Assembly: GCF_021365465.1 (NCBI RefSeq) | Contig: NZ_CP089932.1 | Span: forward strand, 372,001-436,000 | DNA length: 64,000 nt | Direction of reading: 5' to 3' | DNA from: Erwinia tracheiphila | GTDB taxonomy: Bacteria > Pseudomonadota > Gammaproteobacteria > Enterobacterales > Enterobacteriaceae | Shown: one piece after another, positions 37,954 to 48,629 of the stretch | Position numbering within the stretch: the stretch's first letter is position 1 | Layout of the letters: every line of letters begins with the position of its first letter | Translations under genes and position numbers: made by a program | The notes under the pieces: model-generated | Told to the model about the DNA's origin: nothing | Seen by the model: only the letters and a program-made list of their open reading frames with translations | Databases searched by the model: none

Positions 37954-39393
37954 ATGCGCACCAATTTACCCGTTACACAACAGGAGTGTGTGTTTGACGA
38001 ACAGGCCACATTGATATCTACCACCGACATTAACAGCCATATCACCTACGCAAATGATGCCTTCATCGCCATCAGCGGTTTCACACAGAACGAGCTGAAT
38101 GGTCAGCCTCACAATATCATGCGCCACCCGGACATGCCCGGGGAAGCTTTTGCGGATATATGGTCGACATTGCAGCAGGGGGAGCCCTGGTCCGCTCTGG
38201 TAAAAAAACCGCCGCAAGAATGGTGATCATTATTGGGTGCGGGCGAATGCCGTACCGGTGATACGCAGCGGTACGATTCAGGGATATATGTCCGTTCGCA
38301 CCCGGCCCGGTCAGCAGGAGATTCAGCAGGTCGAGGTGTTGTATCGCGATTTTAAAGAGGGTAAACGAAAAGACTGGCGTTTTCACAAAGGGGGCTGGTA
38401 CGCACAGGTATAATGCGCCGGGCTACCCTAGCTAAAACCATGCGGCTGCGCCATGGGGATAACGGGTACAGCCCTTGGAATGATAATTGTCGGGCTGATG
38501 ATAGCGCTGTTGGCCGTGTCTGCATTGCTTGAGTTACAGGTTGCAACAGGTGAAAGGCACACTGTTGACCAGACAGAGTCGATGAGATGGAGACCACTCT
38601 GCGTGCGATAGCGCAGCTGGGTCTGATGTTTCGCTGGTTGGTGGATGATATCAGCGGACAGGCCGTCAGTGTACTCAAGGCCAGTGACGCAATTGCCAGG
38701 GGTAACAGCGAACTGAGTCACCATGCGGAACAGGCCGCGGCCAATGTGCAGCGAACGGCCTCAACCATGAATGAAATGACCGCCGTGGTGAAAAGTAACA
38801 CCGACACAGCACAGCAGATGAACAGTCTCTCTGCCTGCACCCGCGATGCGGCAATGGAGGGCGGCAGGATGATGCAGGACATGGTAAATGTAATGGCCAA
38901 ACTTACTGAAAATCCGAAGAAAATTACCAATATTACCGATGTTATCGATACCATCGCATTTCAAACCAATATTCTGGCATTAAATGCTGCCGTAGAGGCT
39001 GCCAGAGCTGTGGAACAGGGCAAAGGCTTTGCCGTGGTGGCAGGGGAAGTGCGTGGTCTGGCCCGGCGGAGTGCTGCAGCGGCCAATGAGATTAAGCAGC
39101 TGATCGACACCCGTGTCAGCAAAGTGCAATCAGGTAGCCGTCACGTTAATGATGCGGGTTCAACCGTGGAAAATATTGCCAGTGAAGTAAAAAATGTGAC
39201 CTCACTGATTGCACAAATCAGTACCGCCACAGCCGGGCAGGGCCGTGCGTTGGGTGAAGTCAGCGTAGCAATAGAAGAACTTGATAGCATCACGCATAAA
39301 AATACAGCACGAATGGAAGAGGGCATATAGGTATCGGTGCTGATGGCTAATCAGGCGACGCGGCTGGTGGACACTATTAATGTATTTCGTTAA
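37954..39393 (+). pseudogene. aer: Aerotaxis receptor Aer-like, pseudogene
   Basis: The ATG at 37954 (AAGGA upstream) starts the PAS domain: VTQQECVFDEQATLISTTDI, HITYANDAFIAISGFTQNEL, GQPHNIMRHPDMPGEAFADI. Near 38210 it shifts frame to reach RKNGDHYWVRANAVPVIRSG-like sequence. The membrane and HAMP part is scrambled and partly deleted at about 38400-38585. From 38587 a clean methyl-accepting signalling domain follows, with TLRAIAQLGLMFRWLVDDIS and the hairpin tip DTIAFQTNILALNAAVEAAR, interrupted by a TAG after MEEGI at 39328-39330 and ending at 39393. The protein would have sensed redox state through FAD. It is dead, with several lesions. Confidence 0.85.
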
Positions 39394-39959
39394 TTATCGT
39401 GTTTTGATGATGGATGAAAAATAAAAAAAAGCAGGTCTTGCGACCTGCCTGGAGTAACGCCCTGGTGGTGACGTAAGCAAAAAATATAACTATTTTTGGT
39501 GCTAAAATAATGCTGTTTTTATTTATTTTTCCTTAATATTAAAGTTTTTATCGGAATGCTCAGGCGAAATAACCTTATTCATTACATTCATTTTAAGCAG
39601 TGATTCGACTTTATAATAAATGTCATTATTCCTGCAATTACTTATGGCAATATAATGTTAAAATAAGATAAATGCTGTTTTAATCGCCCTGTTAACCCTG
39701 CTTTCTTTTAAGGTTTTTCATAACATGCTGCTGTGAGTAGAAATCATATTTTTTATCGGGCATTCAGGTAAATTAAATATAATTAATGTTATGCCTGTTG
39801 CAGTTTCTGTTCAGATATTGTCTTAATTTAAATATATTGAAAACCCCATCACATTTTTCCCAGCGGGCCGCAGTAAGTCCGCGTCACCCGCTATGATAAA
39901 TACATCTGAAGTAAATGTTATTCCTATTTTTATCCCTGTAACGACTGAGAGCCAGCATC
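39394..39959. other. AT-rich intergenic stretch
   Basis: About 565 bases, very AT-rich, without a supported gene. It contains a minus-strand terminator at 39421-39448, although no minus-strand gene is left upstream of it on that strand before the dihydroxyacetone kinase remnant. Confidence 0.5.
39421..39448 (-). terminator. Minus-strand terminator without a gene
   Basis: Read on the minus strand, GCAGGTC-GCAA-GACCTGC is followed by eight T. It has the form of a Rho-independent terminator for a transcript coming from the right, where no intact minus-strand gene is found. Confidence 0.7.
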
Positions 39960-41394
39960 ATGAGTCCATTTTTTATGAAATAAGAAAAGTCATTTGGTTA
40001 ATGAAGCCATTGAAGGCGCGATTCTCAGCAGTCGCTACCATAATATCAGCCTGCTGAATGTCAGGCCGGCTATGCGTATTGTTGTGCGCAACGACTGGAA
40101 TAAACAGGAGGTTGCACTGATTTCCGTGGGAGGCCCGGGCATGAGCCGGCTCATACCGGGTTTGTGGGAAAAGGGATGCTGACCACCGCAGTGTGTGGCG
40201 ATATTTTTGCTTCACCCGGCGTGGATGCGATTCTTACCGCCATCATTAACGTCAGCGGCGATAAAGGATGTCTGCTGATCGTGAAAAATTACACGGGCGA
40301 TAGCCTTAATTTTGGACTGGCGGCGGAAAAAGCCAGAGCACTTGGCTATAGCGTGGAATGGGTCACGGTAAGCGATGATATCGTTTTGTCGGATAATCCT
40401 CAGCCCCGTGGTATCGCCGGAACGGCACTGGTACACAAAATTGTCGGTTATGCTGCGGCGGAGGTAAAATCATTGCAGGAGGTGGCGAACGCGGCCAGAG
40501 CGGTAATTGAGGCGACATCCAGCATCGGCGTTGCTTTCTCATCCTGTCATCTGCCGGGTGATCAACAGGTGAAACCAGGGCGAAGTGAACCCGGTATGGG
40601 CATTCACGGTGAGCCGGGAGTCACAACGCTGGGCACACAAAGCAGTCAGCAGATTGTCACCCTGTTAAGTGAAAAACTGCAGGCACATGACAAAGATCGT
40701 GAAGTCGTGCTGCTGATCAACAATCTTGGTGGTTTTTCGTCACTGGAAATGGGGGTACTGGCGCGTGAAGTATTGCATTCGCCCTTAGGCCATAACGTAC
40801 AGCAGCTCATTGCTCCGGCAACCCTGGTCAGCGCTTTGGACATGAAAGGGTTCTCGCTCTCCATACTGGCTTTATCCGATTATTTTAAGGAGATGCTGTG
40901 CTCACCTGTCGAGGCCAGCGGTTGGCAAATGCCGATTGCTTTGCAATTCGCCCAGGTGACTGAAGGAAAAAAGATCCCGATTCTGCCGCGTGGTATGCCG
41001 TCGGAAAACAGCAGCGTTGCCAATGTCGTGGAGACCATCCGCCGAACCTCATTGGTACTGGAAAACTAGTTGAATCAGTTAGATGCCAAAGTCGCGGATG
41101 GTGATGCGGGGTTCACTTTCGCTCCTGGCGCGGGAAAAATACAGCAGGCGCTGCGGGACAAAACGCTGCTCCTCAATGACCTGCACCAGTTGCTGATGCG
41201 GGTTGGTGATGGGCGGGCCAGGTGGTGTACTTTTGTCGATTATGTTCACGGCGGCGGGCCAGACGTTGCAGCAGGGCGTATCGCTGGCGGAAGGGTTCTG
41301 CTGGGGGCTGGAACGTATGCAATACTACGGTGGTGCCAGACCAGGGCACCGGACAATGATCGATGCGCTGATGCCAGCGTTTACCGCGCTGTAG
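39960..41394 (+). pseudogene. ATP-dependent dihydroxyacetone kinase, pseudogene
   Basis: The fused DhaK-DhaL kinase phosphorylates dihydroxyacetone. The ATG at 39960 reads MSPFFMK and stops. In the next frame HLVNEAIEGAILSSRYHNIS-like sequence is followed by MRIVVRNDWNKQEVALISVG. Another shift near 40160 leads to GKGMLTTAVCGDIFASPGVD, then CLLIVKNYTGDSLNFGLAAE and SSCHLPGD, the DhaK core with its substrate region. A stop after SLVLEN at 41069 is followed in frame by the DhaL start LNQLDAKVADGDAGFTFAPG. After a shift this gives LLSIMFTAAGQTLQQGVSLA and GARPGHRTMIDALMPAFTAL, ending at 41394. The rest of DhaL is missing. Confidence 0.85.
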
Positions 41395-41452
41395 CGTGGT
41401 GATTCGATGGCAGGATAATGCTCCTTTCAATACGTGTGTGCTGACGGTGATG

Positions 41453-42652
41453 TTACACGGTAGTGTTTATCCGCTGCTCAAAGGTACGTAAACGTTTATA
41501 AATGGACAGCAGTTCTACCAGCGTTGACCACGAGTTAATCAAATATTGAAAAGAGCCGCGCACCTGATCGAACACATTAGTAATCTGCGTCATCAGCCCC
41601 AGTGTAATGGCGCCAGTGATAATGGAGGGGAGCAACACAATAATGCTGAACACGACGTCGAGCTGCAGATAAAGAATTCGGGCGATATTGAAGTAGAGAT
41701 AGTGGAAATACAGGCGGAAGTAATTTTTACGCACGTTGTTGAACAGGTCTTTCACGGTCGGGGGAGTGGCCCGCCGTGCATCGTCTTCGCCATAGACCAG
41801 TTCTTTTCGGTAAGCCGCTTCCACCCGCTGATTCCGAAATGACAGTCCGGGTAGTCTGATACCAATTGCTGCCAGCATGCCGGTACCCAGTAATGACCAG
41901 AGCACGGCAGCAATGACCAGGGCATAAGGAATTGTCCCAAGGATCGGCACGCTTTTGACATGCACCGACAGGGTAACCAGTACGGGTAAAAAGGCAATCA
42001 GGGTCATGATCGCATTAATAAAGCTAACGCCCATATCCTCAAGTGTGGAAGAGAAACGCATGGTGTCTTCCTGGACTCGTTGGGAGGCACCTTCAACCCC
42101 ACGTAGTTCAGGCCAGTGCGCCATATAGTAATGGTTCATTGCCGTACGCCAGCGGAAAACGTAGTGGCTGATAAAGAACATATTCAGTACATCAATCACC
42201 ACGCCTGTCAGCGCAATACTTAGAAATTCTTTCAGCTGAGTGTAGAAAGCATCAATCTTCACGGTGTTGGGGTGGCCCATCGCCTGTTGAACCAGATTAT
42301 AAAAAGGATCGTACCAGGCGTTGACCGCCACGCCTACCTGAACCGAAAACCAGGTGGCAAAAATAATCAGCGCTGAACCTGCGACTGACCAGCGTTGCCA
42401 GGGATGAGGACTAAACCACCGCCAGAAACCGGCAAACAGTAAAAAGGCGGCAAAATAATACAGGTAGAAAGCCATTTCCCCTGGTGCGATAAAACGCAGG
42501 GCATTGTTCGGGAGCGGCGCAGGATGTGTAAACGCTGAAAAATGGGATAACCAGGTTTTGCCGCCTTCAAACCACAACAATACGGCCATCAAGCACCAGA
42601 CGGCAGCGCTGCCAAAAAACAACCCAGGTCTTGGGAAAAAGGATTTAAACAT
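41453..42652 (-). CDS. sbmA: Peptide transporter SbmA/BacA
   Basis: SbmA is a proton-driven inner-membrane homodimer that imports proline-rich peptides, microcins B17 and J25 and bleomycin; BacA relatives matter in host-associated life. The 399-residue protein (E. coli 406) matches well, starting [20 protein letters not shown]. Landmarks are [80 protein letters not shown] and [20 protein letters not shown]. About eight helices are present. The C-terminal tail is seven residues shorter than in E. coli. GGAG lies upstream of the ATG. Intact. Confidence 0.95.
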   Translation of the reverse strand: MFKSFFPRPGLFFGSAAVWCLMAVLLWFEGGKTWLSHFSAFTHPAPLPNNALRFIAPGEMAFYLYYFAAFLLFAGFWRWFSPHPWQRWSVAGSALIIFATWFSVQVGVAVNAWYDPFYNLVQQAMGHPNTVKIDAFYTQLKEFLSIALTGVVIDVLNMFFISHYVFRWRTAMNHYYMAHWPELRGVEGASQRVQEDTMRFSSTLEDMGVSFINAIMTLIAFLPVLVTLSVHVKSVPILGTIPYALVIAAVLWSLLGTGMLAAIGIRLPGLSFRNQRVEAAYRKELVYGEDDARRATPPTVKDLFNNVRKNYFRLYFHYLYFNIARILYLQLDVVFSIIVLLPSIITGAITLGLMTQITNVFDQVRGSFQYLINSWSTLVELLSIYKRLRTFEQRINTTV

Positions 42653-43276
42653 AGTCGCTCCACACCGATAACGTATTCATATAACGCGATAAAGTGTTAA
42701 TGATCTTGATGCGGTTGTATCAACAGGTGTCATTTGGGACTGTTTGTAACATTTATGTTTTTTTCTGACAAGTGCATGGCATAGTCAATTGGTCTGATAT
42801 GTCGGTGAGACAAACTAACGCGGCCATTAATCGGTGTTTGCACAGGTGATAATATTTTTGGTTAGTGATTAAAAACAGATGGTGTGAAACCCCAGCGTAT
42901 TGAGTATGATCTCTTTCTTCAACGGTGAGTTGTCTCTTATTTGCATCCAGAAAAAGCGGTGGCCTGAACCAATTGGCGGCGGTGTAGCCAGATGAGAGTC
43001 TTATATATCAGATGGCGATAATTTATGATGAGTATAAATAAGATTAACTATATGAAGAATATAATATTATCTTGTTTCTAAAATATGATCTGGTGGCCAG
43101 ATAAATACTCAGTTAAGGAAACCACTATGCCTGAAGTTAAATCGTCAGCAACGTTACGTCACCATAAGTTAAATCCTTATAACTGAAAAATAATAATTCT
43201 AATAGCTGGGGTATCAGTGAGCAAAATAAGTGATGCTGTATTTACAGTGCTGAAGAGATATTAAATCCAAATTTTT
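42653..43276. other. Intergenic stretch between sbmA and IS1
   Basis: About 620 bases without a supported gene. It includes the sbmA promoter region. A 19-codon frame at 43128 is too short to support. The last bases AAATTTTT are the IS1 target duplication. Confidence 0.5.
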
Positions 43277-44042
43277 GGTCGTGACGCAGACTTGCTGATC
43301 ACGTATGCTTTGCGCTTTGGATGTAATATATGGCTAAAGTTGATGTCGTCTGCCCTCAGTGCAATGAAACTCATGCTGTACGATGTAACGGACATTCAGC
43401 ATCCGGCGCCCAACGTTACATCTGCAAGCATTGTTCAAAGACCTTTCTGCTCAATTTTAGCTACTCCGGTGCCAAACCAGACACACACCAGACCATTGTT
43501 AATATGGCCATGAATGGTTACGGATGTCGCGATACCCCACGGGTTCTCGGTATCAGCCTCAATACGGTTCTGCGGCACGTAAAAAAATTTCCCCAAAGCA
43601 GGTAGCTGAGAATATCGACCCCGAAACGGAGGTTGTTATCTGCTGTGAAGCCGGTGAACAATGGCCTTACGTGCGGTGTAAAAGCAATCCCCGGTGGTTG
43701 TTCTATGCTTATGACCGTATCCGCAAACGTGCTCTGGCCCACGTCTTCGGCCCGAGAAATGCCCCGACCCTGCGACGATTGCTGGCCCTGTTAAGCAAAT
43801 TTAACCTTGCCTTTTATATGACAGATGCGTGGCCGGTTTATAAAGTTCGGTTAAGTGCAACAGGCCACGTGGTGAGCAAGAAATATACCCAACGGACAGA
43901 ACGGCATAATCTTAATCTTCGCACACATATCAAACGACTGACCCGCAGAACAATTTGCTTTTCGAAGTCAGAGGAAATGCACGATAAGATCATCGGTTGG
44001 TATCTTACTCTTCATCATTATCAATAAATCTGCGTCACGACC
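43277..44042 (+). mobile_element. IS1-family insertion sequence
   Basis: This 766-bp element has terminal inverted repeats GGTCGTGACGCAGA at both ends and an 8-bp target duplication AAATTTTT (43269-43276 and 44043-44050). It holds the InsA and InsB' frames and appears complete. Confidence 0.93.
43330..44027 (+). CDS. IS1 transposase InsA-InsB' (programmed -1 frameshift)
   Basis: InsA (43330-43605) is a 91-residue zinc-finger and helix-turn-helix DNA-binding protein (VDVVCPQCNETHAVRCNGHS, YICKHCSKTF). The transposase is made by a -1 ribosomal shift at the seven-A run at 43581-43587 into the InsB' frame. That frame carries the DDE-type core with VVICCEAGEQWPYVRCKSNP, RWLFYAYDRIRKRALAHVFG, AFYMTDAWPVYKVRLS and TERHNLNLRTHIKRLTRRTI. 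Both frames are clean, and the -1 relation and slippery run are as expected for IS1, so the element may be active. Confidence 0.92.
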
Positions 44043-44324
44043 AAATTTTTCAGTAATTTTTTCGACGGATGCTAATCATTAGCGTCTGAATACAGCACTA
44101 TTTTCCTCTTCTCACCGTTTCTTCGAAAAATTAATCCTGAATATTATTTCCAACAGGCCGATAACCGAAGAAGCGTTATCCGTTAATGATTTTTTTGATC
44201 CTGCGGCCGTCCAGGAAATCGCACAACCTGCTGTTGAAAGGTTGTGATAGCAACGACCCATAAGGGGTTCTTTATACGTAACAGCCATCTTTTGCGTGGT
44301 GACAGCCCCCCTAAGGCGGAAAAA

Positions 44325-46436
44325 ATGAAAAACAAACGTGATGAGATGTACCGCTTACTTGTGCAAAGCGTGGTTGATTACGCCATTTATATGCTGGAAC
44401 CGGACGGCACTGTAGCAAACTGGAATGCCGGTGCAGAACGAACTAAAGGCTATAAGCCCCACGAGATTATCGGCAAAAACTTCGCCTGTTTTTATAGCGC
44501 TGAAGATCAGGCCAGAGGTCTGACGCAGCATGGATTGCACATCGCGCAAGGCACGGGCCGCTATGAAGTTGAAGGCTGGCGTTATCGTAAAGATGGCAGT
44601 GCTTTCTGGGCGTATGTGGTGATTGATGCGGTGCATAATGATGATGGCCAGCTGATTGGGTATGCAAAAATCACCCGCGATTGCACCGAATTTCACGAAT
44701 ACGAACAGGAAATTTTGCTGGCAAAAGAACGTGCCGAACAGAACAGTACACGCATGGCCTCGCTTTCTGGCTTTCTTGATACCATCATTGTCAATATCCC
44801 TTCTTGCGTGATTGTGGAAGATCTGGTGTCTCAGGAAATGTTGCTGGTTAACAGCAAAGCGGAAAAATTATTGGGTATCCGGCAAGCACAAAGCAGAGGG
44901 AAAAAACTGACCGACTGCACCACGCCTGAAGTGGGGCGCTATTTTGCGCAGCTGGAGGCAACAGCGCAGCGGCGGTATTACCCAGGGAGAACAGCTGCTG
45001 GCCACCTGCGGGGGCGAGAAAATCATTCATGTTTCGGTGTCTATCATTCGTGGCAATGATGTGCGCAGCGACTATATCCTGTTGATTGCCGACGATGTGA
45101 CAGATCAGCGCACTGCCGATGCGCGCATTCATCACATGGCACATTATGACAATCTTACTGGCCTGCCTAACCGTGCGTTGTTCAATCAGCTTCTGAAAGA
45201 AGCCCTGCGCCATGACCTGGATTCGAACCAGCTTACGGCGGTGCTTTGTCTGGATTTGGATAACTTCAAGAACGTGAATGATGCGCTGGGCCATCAGGTG
45301 GGTGATGGCCTGCTTCGGGCCGTTTCCCGCCGATTATGTAGTGTCGTCCATGAACAGGATACGCTGGCACGGCTCGGAGGGGATGAGTTTTCTGTCGTTT
45401 TGCCCGCGCTTGACAGCGCCACGCAGGCTGAAAATCTTGCACAAAAGTTAATTGATGTTATTCAGCCGCCTTTCCATATTGATGGGCTCGCCCTTTCAGT
45501 TGGACTAAGCGTTGGTATCGCGATTGGCGCCAGCAATATGCCGCGCTGGATGAACTGTTACGGCGCGCGGATATGGCACTTTATTAAGGCAAGCGTAACG
45601 GACGTAACCGGCTTGAGCATTTCACCTAGGCAATGGGCGAGGCAGCCAGCAAGCGGCGGATGATCGAAACAGACCTGCGCGAAGCGATAACGGACCACCA
45701 TCTTAAGCTTTACTATCAGCCGATTACCGAAGATCGTGGCCGTGAGATTATCAGTTATGAAGCGCTGATGCGCTGGCATCATCCGGTCAGGGGGATAATC
45801 ATGCCGATCAATTTTATCCCCGTTGCTGAGGAAACCGGTCTGATCCACGCACTGGGCGCTTATGCCCTGTTTGAGGCCTGCCGCGAGGCCGAAGCCTGGC
45901 CGGAACAGCAGAGTGTGGCGGTTAATCTCTCGCCGTTGCAATTTAAGAACAGTTCTCTGGTGTCGGTCGTGGAAGAAGCGTTAAGAAATTCCGGGTTGCC
46001 GCCTCACCGACTGGAAGTGGAAATTACCGAATCAGTCTTGCTGTATAATATCTGTACTCTGCAGGAATTGAAGAAAATGGGCGTGCGTATCGTGCTGGAT
46101 GACTTTGGCACCGGTTACTCTTCGCTCAGTTATCTGCGTTCCTTTCCCTTCGATAAGATCAAAATAGATAAGTCCTTTATTAATGATATGAAGGACAGCC
46201 GTGAGGCGCTGGCGATTATTCGCACGATTACCGGCATGAGCCGCAGCCTGGATATTCAGATTACCGCTGAAGGAGTGGAGAACAGCGAACAGTATGAACA
46301 ATTGAAAAGCGAAGGCTGCACGCTGTTTCAGGGATATTACTTTGGTCGTCCACATCCGGCGGAAAACCGACTTCGCCTGTTCAGCCCGGTGGTATCAGTG
46401 CCCCCCGTGGCGGAAAATCCAGTGTCGGAGAAGTAA
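44325..46436 (+). pseudogene. PAS-GGDEF-EAL cyclic-di-GMP protein, pseudogene
   Basis: The ATG at 44325 has AAGGCGG upstream and begins MKNKRDEMYRLLVQSVVDYA. A PAS domain follows (MLEPDGTVANWNAGAERTKG, GWRYRKDGSAFWAYVVIDAV), then a second PAS-like part that loses frame at about 44960. The GGDEF domain is in the next frame (HYDNLTGLPNRALFNQLLKE, LARLGGDEFSVVLPALDSAT). It shifts at about 45535 and then shows two stops in the frame DELLRRADMALY. The EAL domain (YQPITEDRGREIISYEALMR, DDFGTGYSSLSYLRSFPFDK) runs from about 45660 to the TAA at 46436 with its catalytic motifs intact. No single polypeptide can be made. It would have made or degraded c-di-GMP. Confidence 0.88.
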
Positions 46437-46800
46437 CAGAACCGACGCGCCCCCATATCTTTCTCCCGTGCGGACAGTGACATATTCATTTCGCTATGCG
46501 CCGCTTCCTGTGGTGCCAGACGAAATCACGCAGCTGGCCCCATCATGCGTTCAGGCAGTCTCTGCACTTTTAGTTATTAAAGCATGCTGGATGCTTTATT
46601 GCGTGGTTCACAAAGTAAAAAGAAAAGCGCCCGATTTTAAACCAGCGGCAACATTTGTTTCATGTAGGAAACAATTAAGTTATGTGAAGCTTTATTGTTG
46701 CTTAAAAAAGCTATCAGGTTAGGATGGTTGCCATTGGCTATCAAGGGCTGGCAGTCTGACCCCTGAACCATACGTTAATCCTTTAAGGCAAGGTACAATT
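46437..46800. other. Intergenic stretch upstream of the YrdC-like gene
   Basis: About 360 bases without a recognisable gene. A 126-codon frame runs across the EAL end into it, but has no family resemblance and no ribosome site. AAGGCAAGG directly precedes the next gene. Confidence 0.45.
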
Positions 46801-47580
46801 ATGAGTAACAAGACGATTCACTGGAACGGTGGCTTACAGCCAGAAGCGGTTAATATCCTGTCAGCCGACGGCGGCATGATTGTTTGTCCAACGAAAGTAG
46901 GCTATATCATTATGACTTCGGATGCAAAAGGGCTGGAGCGCAAATTTGATGCCAAGCAGCGTAACCGCAACAAGCCGGGCGTGGTGCTGTGTGGCTCACT
47001 GGAGCAGTTGAAAGAGCTGGCGCAGCTGAATCCTGAAATCGAATCCCTGTATCAGCAGCACTGGGACAAGGATGTGCTGCTGGGCTGCATTCTGCCGTGG
47101 AAAGAAGAGGCCGTTGCGCGTATCCCTGAGGATGGTTCTAAAGATCTGATGATGGATCGCCGCCAGACCAGCTGCTTTGTTATTAAATTTGGTATCCCCG
47201 GTGAAAAACTAGCAAAAGAGCTGTGGGAGAAGCACGGTAAATTTTCCTTTGCCAGCTCGGCCAATCCCTCAGGGAAAGGTAACCGCGGTCTGGTTGAAGG
47301 CATCGGTGAGCGCATTGAATCGCAGGCTGATCTGATTATTGAAGCGAATGACTACGTGAAATCTATCCAGCCTAATGAGTCCGAGAAAACCCGTTACGAG
47401 CAGGGTGTGATGGTGGCGATGGTTGATGAGAGCGGTAAGCTGGTACCCGAGCAGAAAGGCCAGCGTGATATTACGCCTTGCCCGGTGCTGATCCGTAAAG
47501 GTCTGGACATGGACAAAATCATGTCAATACTGTCAGACACCTTTACCACCTGGGATTACCGCCACGGTAATTACTATTAA
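46801..47580 (+). CDS. Sua5/YciO/YrdC-family protein
   Basis: This 259-residue cytoplasmic protein has a YrdC-type double-stranded-RNA-binding fold. Landmarks are ILSADGGMIVCPTKVGYIIM near the N-terminus, with the usual lysine-rich site AKQRNRNKPGVVLCGSLEQL, and the later FSFASSANPSGKGNRGLVEG, equivalent to the PSAN.SG motif. Family members make threonylcarbamoyl-AMP for tRNA t6A or are paralogues of unknown role. Its length and divergence from short TsaC (190 residues) favour a paralogue. It is monocistronic, with AAGGCAAGG before the ATG and a strong bidirectional terminator after it. Intact among several dead genes, so probably under selection. Confidence 0.85.
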   Translation: MSNKTIHWNGGLQPEAVNILSADGGMIVCPTKVGYIIMTSDAKGLERKFDAKQRNRNKPGVVLCGSLEQLKELAQLNPEIESLYQQHWDKDVLLGCILPWKEEAVARIPEDGSKDLMMDRRQTSCFVIKFGIPGEKLAKELWEKHGKFSFASSANPSGKGNRGLVEGIGERIESQADLIIEANDYVKSIQPNESEKTRYEQGVMVAMVDESGKLVPEQKGQRDITPCPVLIRKGLDMDKIMSILSDTFTTWDYRHGNYY

Positions 47581-47584
47581 TAAA

Positions 47585-47616
47585 CAGAGGGCGGAAGCTG
47601 TTCCGCCCTCTGTTAT
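47585..47616. terminator. Bidirectional terminator between convergent genes
   Basis: CAGAGGGCGGAA (47585-47596) pairs perfectly over 12 bp with TTCCGCCCTCTG (47601-47612) around GCTG. TTATTT follows on the plus strand, and on the minus strand the hairpin begins directly after the LysR stop codon and is followed by TTTATTA. Confidence 0.88.
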
Positions 47617-48509
47617 TTCTGCTGTAACGCCTTCTGCAAGGCTTCAACAAACAGCCTGATGCGCGGCGAAACAATGCTGTCGTCCCTGCTTAAAATCCAC
47701 GACTGAAAAAGATCCATCTGCCATTCTGGCAGGATGCGAACCAGCTTGCCTGCTTTAACCGCCTCCTGCGCGCTGTAGTCAGGGAGGTAGGCAATGCCGA
47801 TACAGGCAATGGCGGAATTCACCAGCGCGGTGCTGTTGTTGGCGCGAAAGCGGCTGCGCACGTCGATATTCCGTTTTTGTTTTTCTTTACGAAACGGCAG
47901 GAAGAGGGTGTGAGCCGGGCCGCGAAACAGAATGAAATCATGGCACGGCAGATCATCGGGACTGCTGATAGCAGGCATTTTTCCCAGATAATCAGGTGAG
48001 GCATATAGCCCCCAGCTGATATCGATCAGCGGCTGGCAGTAACTGTGTTCCGGGCGCTCGCGGCGCACCACGATGGCCAGGTCAATATTGTCGTCGACCA
48101 GATTGACCTGCCGATCAGTGAGATCAAGATCGACACTGACGTGCAGGTTGCTGGCAATAAACTTACTCAGCACCGGGACAATGCACTGGCAGCCGAAGGT
48201 TACTGGTGCAACCAGACGCAGGCTGCCGGTGGACTCTTCGTGCAACTGGCGGATAAACAGGTCGGCATTTTTCACCTCGCTGAGAATACGTGCGCAATAG
48301 TGATACCATGTCATGCCCACATCGGTCACGACGATCTTGCGGGTAGTGCGTTGCAAAAGCGTTGTGCCAAAGCGCACCTCAAGTGCGGAAATCGTTTTAC
48401 TGACCGATGACTTGGACAGCCCCAGTAACCTGGCTGCTTCGGTATAACTCAGCGTTTCCACCACTTTGGCGAAAATAATCATCGCGTGCAGATTTTCTAG
48501 GTCGCTCAT
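47613..48509 (-). CDS. LysR-family transcriptional regulator
   Basis: The 298-residue regulator has the N-terminal winged helix-turn-helix (MIIFAKVVETLSYTEAARLL, GLSKSSVSKTISALEVRFGT, TTLLQRTTRKIVVTDVG). An effector-binding domain of the CrgA/PtxR-like kind follows (TGSLRLVAPVTFGCQCIVPV, DLDLTDRQVNLVDDNIDLAI, CIGIAYLPDYSAQEAVKAGK). The effector is unknown. It lies upstream-to-downstream in the same direction as the MFS pseudogene at 48630-49843, 120 bases away, and may once have controlled it. The start at 48509 gives the family N-terminus. Intact. Confidence 0.88.
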   Translation of the reverse strand: MSDLENLHAMIIFAKVVETLSYTEAARLLGLSKSSVSKTISALEVRFGTTLLQRTTRKIVVTDVGMTWYHYCARILSEVKNADLFIRQLHEESTGSLRLVAPVTFGCQCIVPVLSKFIASNLHVSVDLDLTDRQVNLVDDNIDLAIVVRRERPEHSYCQPLIDISWGLYASPDYLGKMPAISSPDDLPCHDFILFRGPAHTLFLPFRKEKQKRNIDVRSRFRANNSTALVNSAIACIGIAYLPDYSAQEAVKAGKLVRILPEWQMDLFQSWILSRDDSIVSPRIRLFVEALQKALQQK

Positions 48510-48629
48510 GGCGGCTCCGGGCGGGAACGTCAGGTGATCGGAAAGGCGACAGAGTAAGGGTTGATCAAAGGGAAGTAAATCATTCGCGTGGTGCAGATAC
48601 AGAGCAGCATCCTGTGCCGCTCTGCAGGT

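Noticed and set aside
45633..46436. EAL frame as an independent intact phosphodiesterase gene
   Set aside because: It has no ribosome site at its first ATG and is continuous with the broken GGDEF part; treated as the 3' end of one pseudogene.
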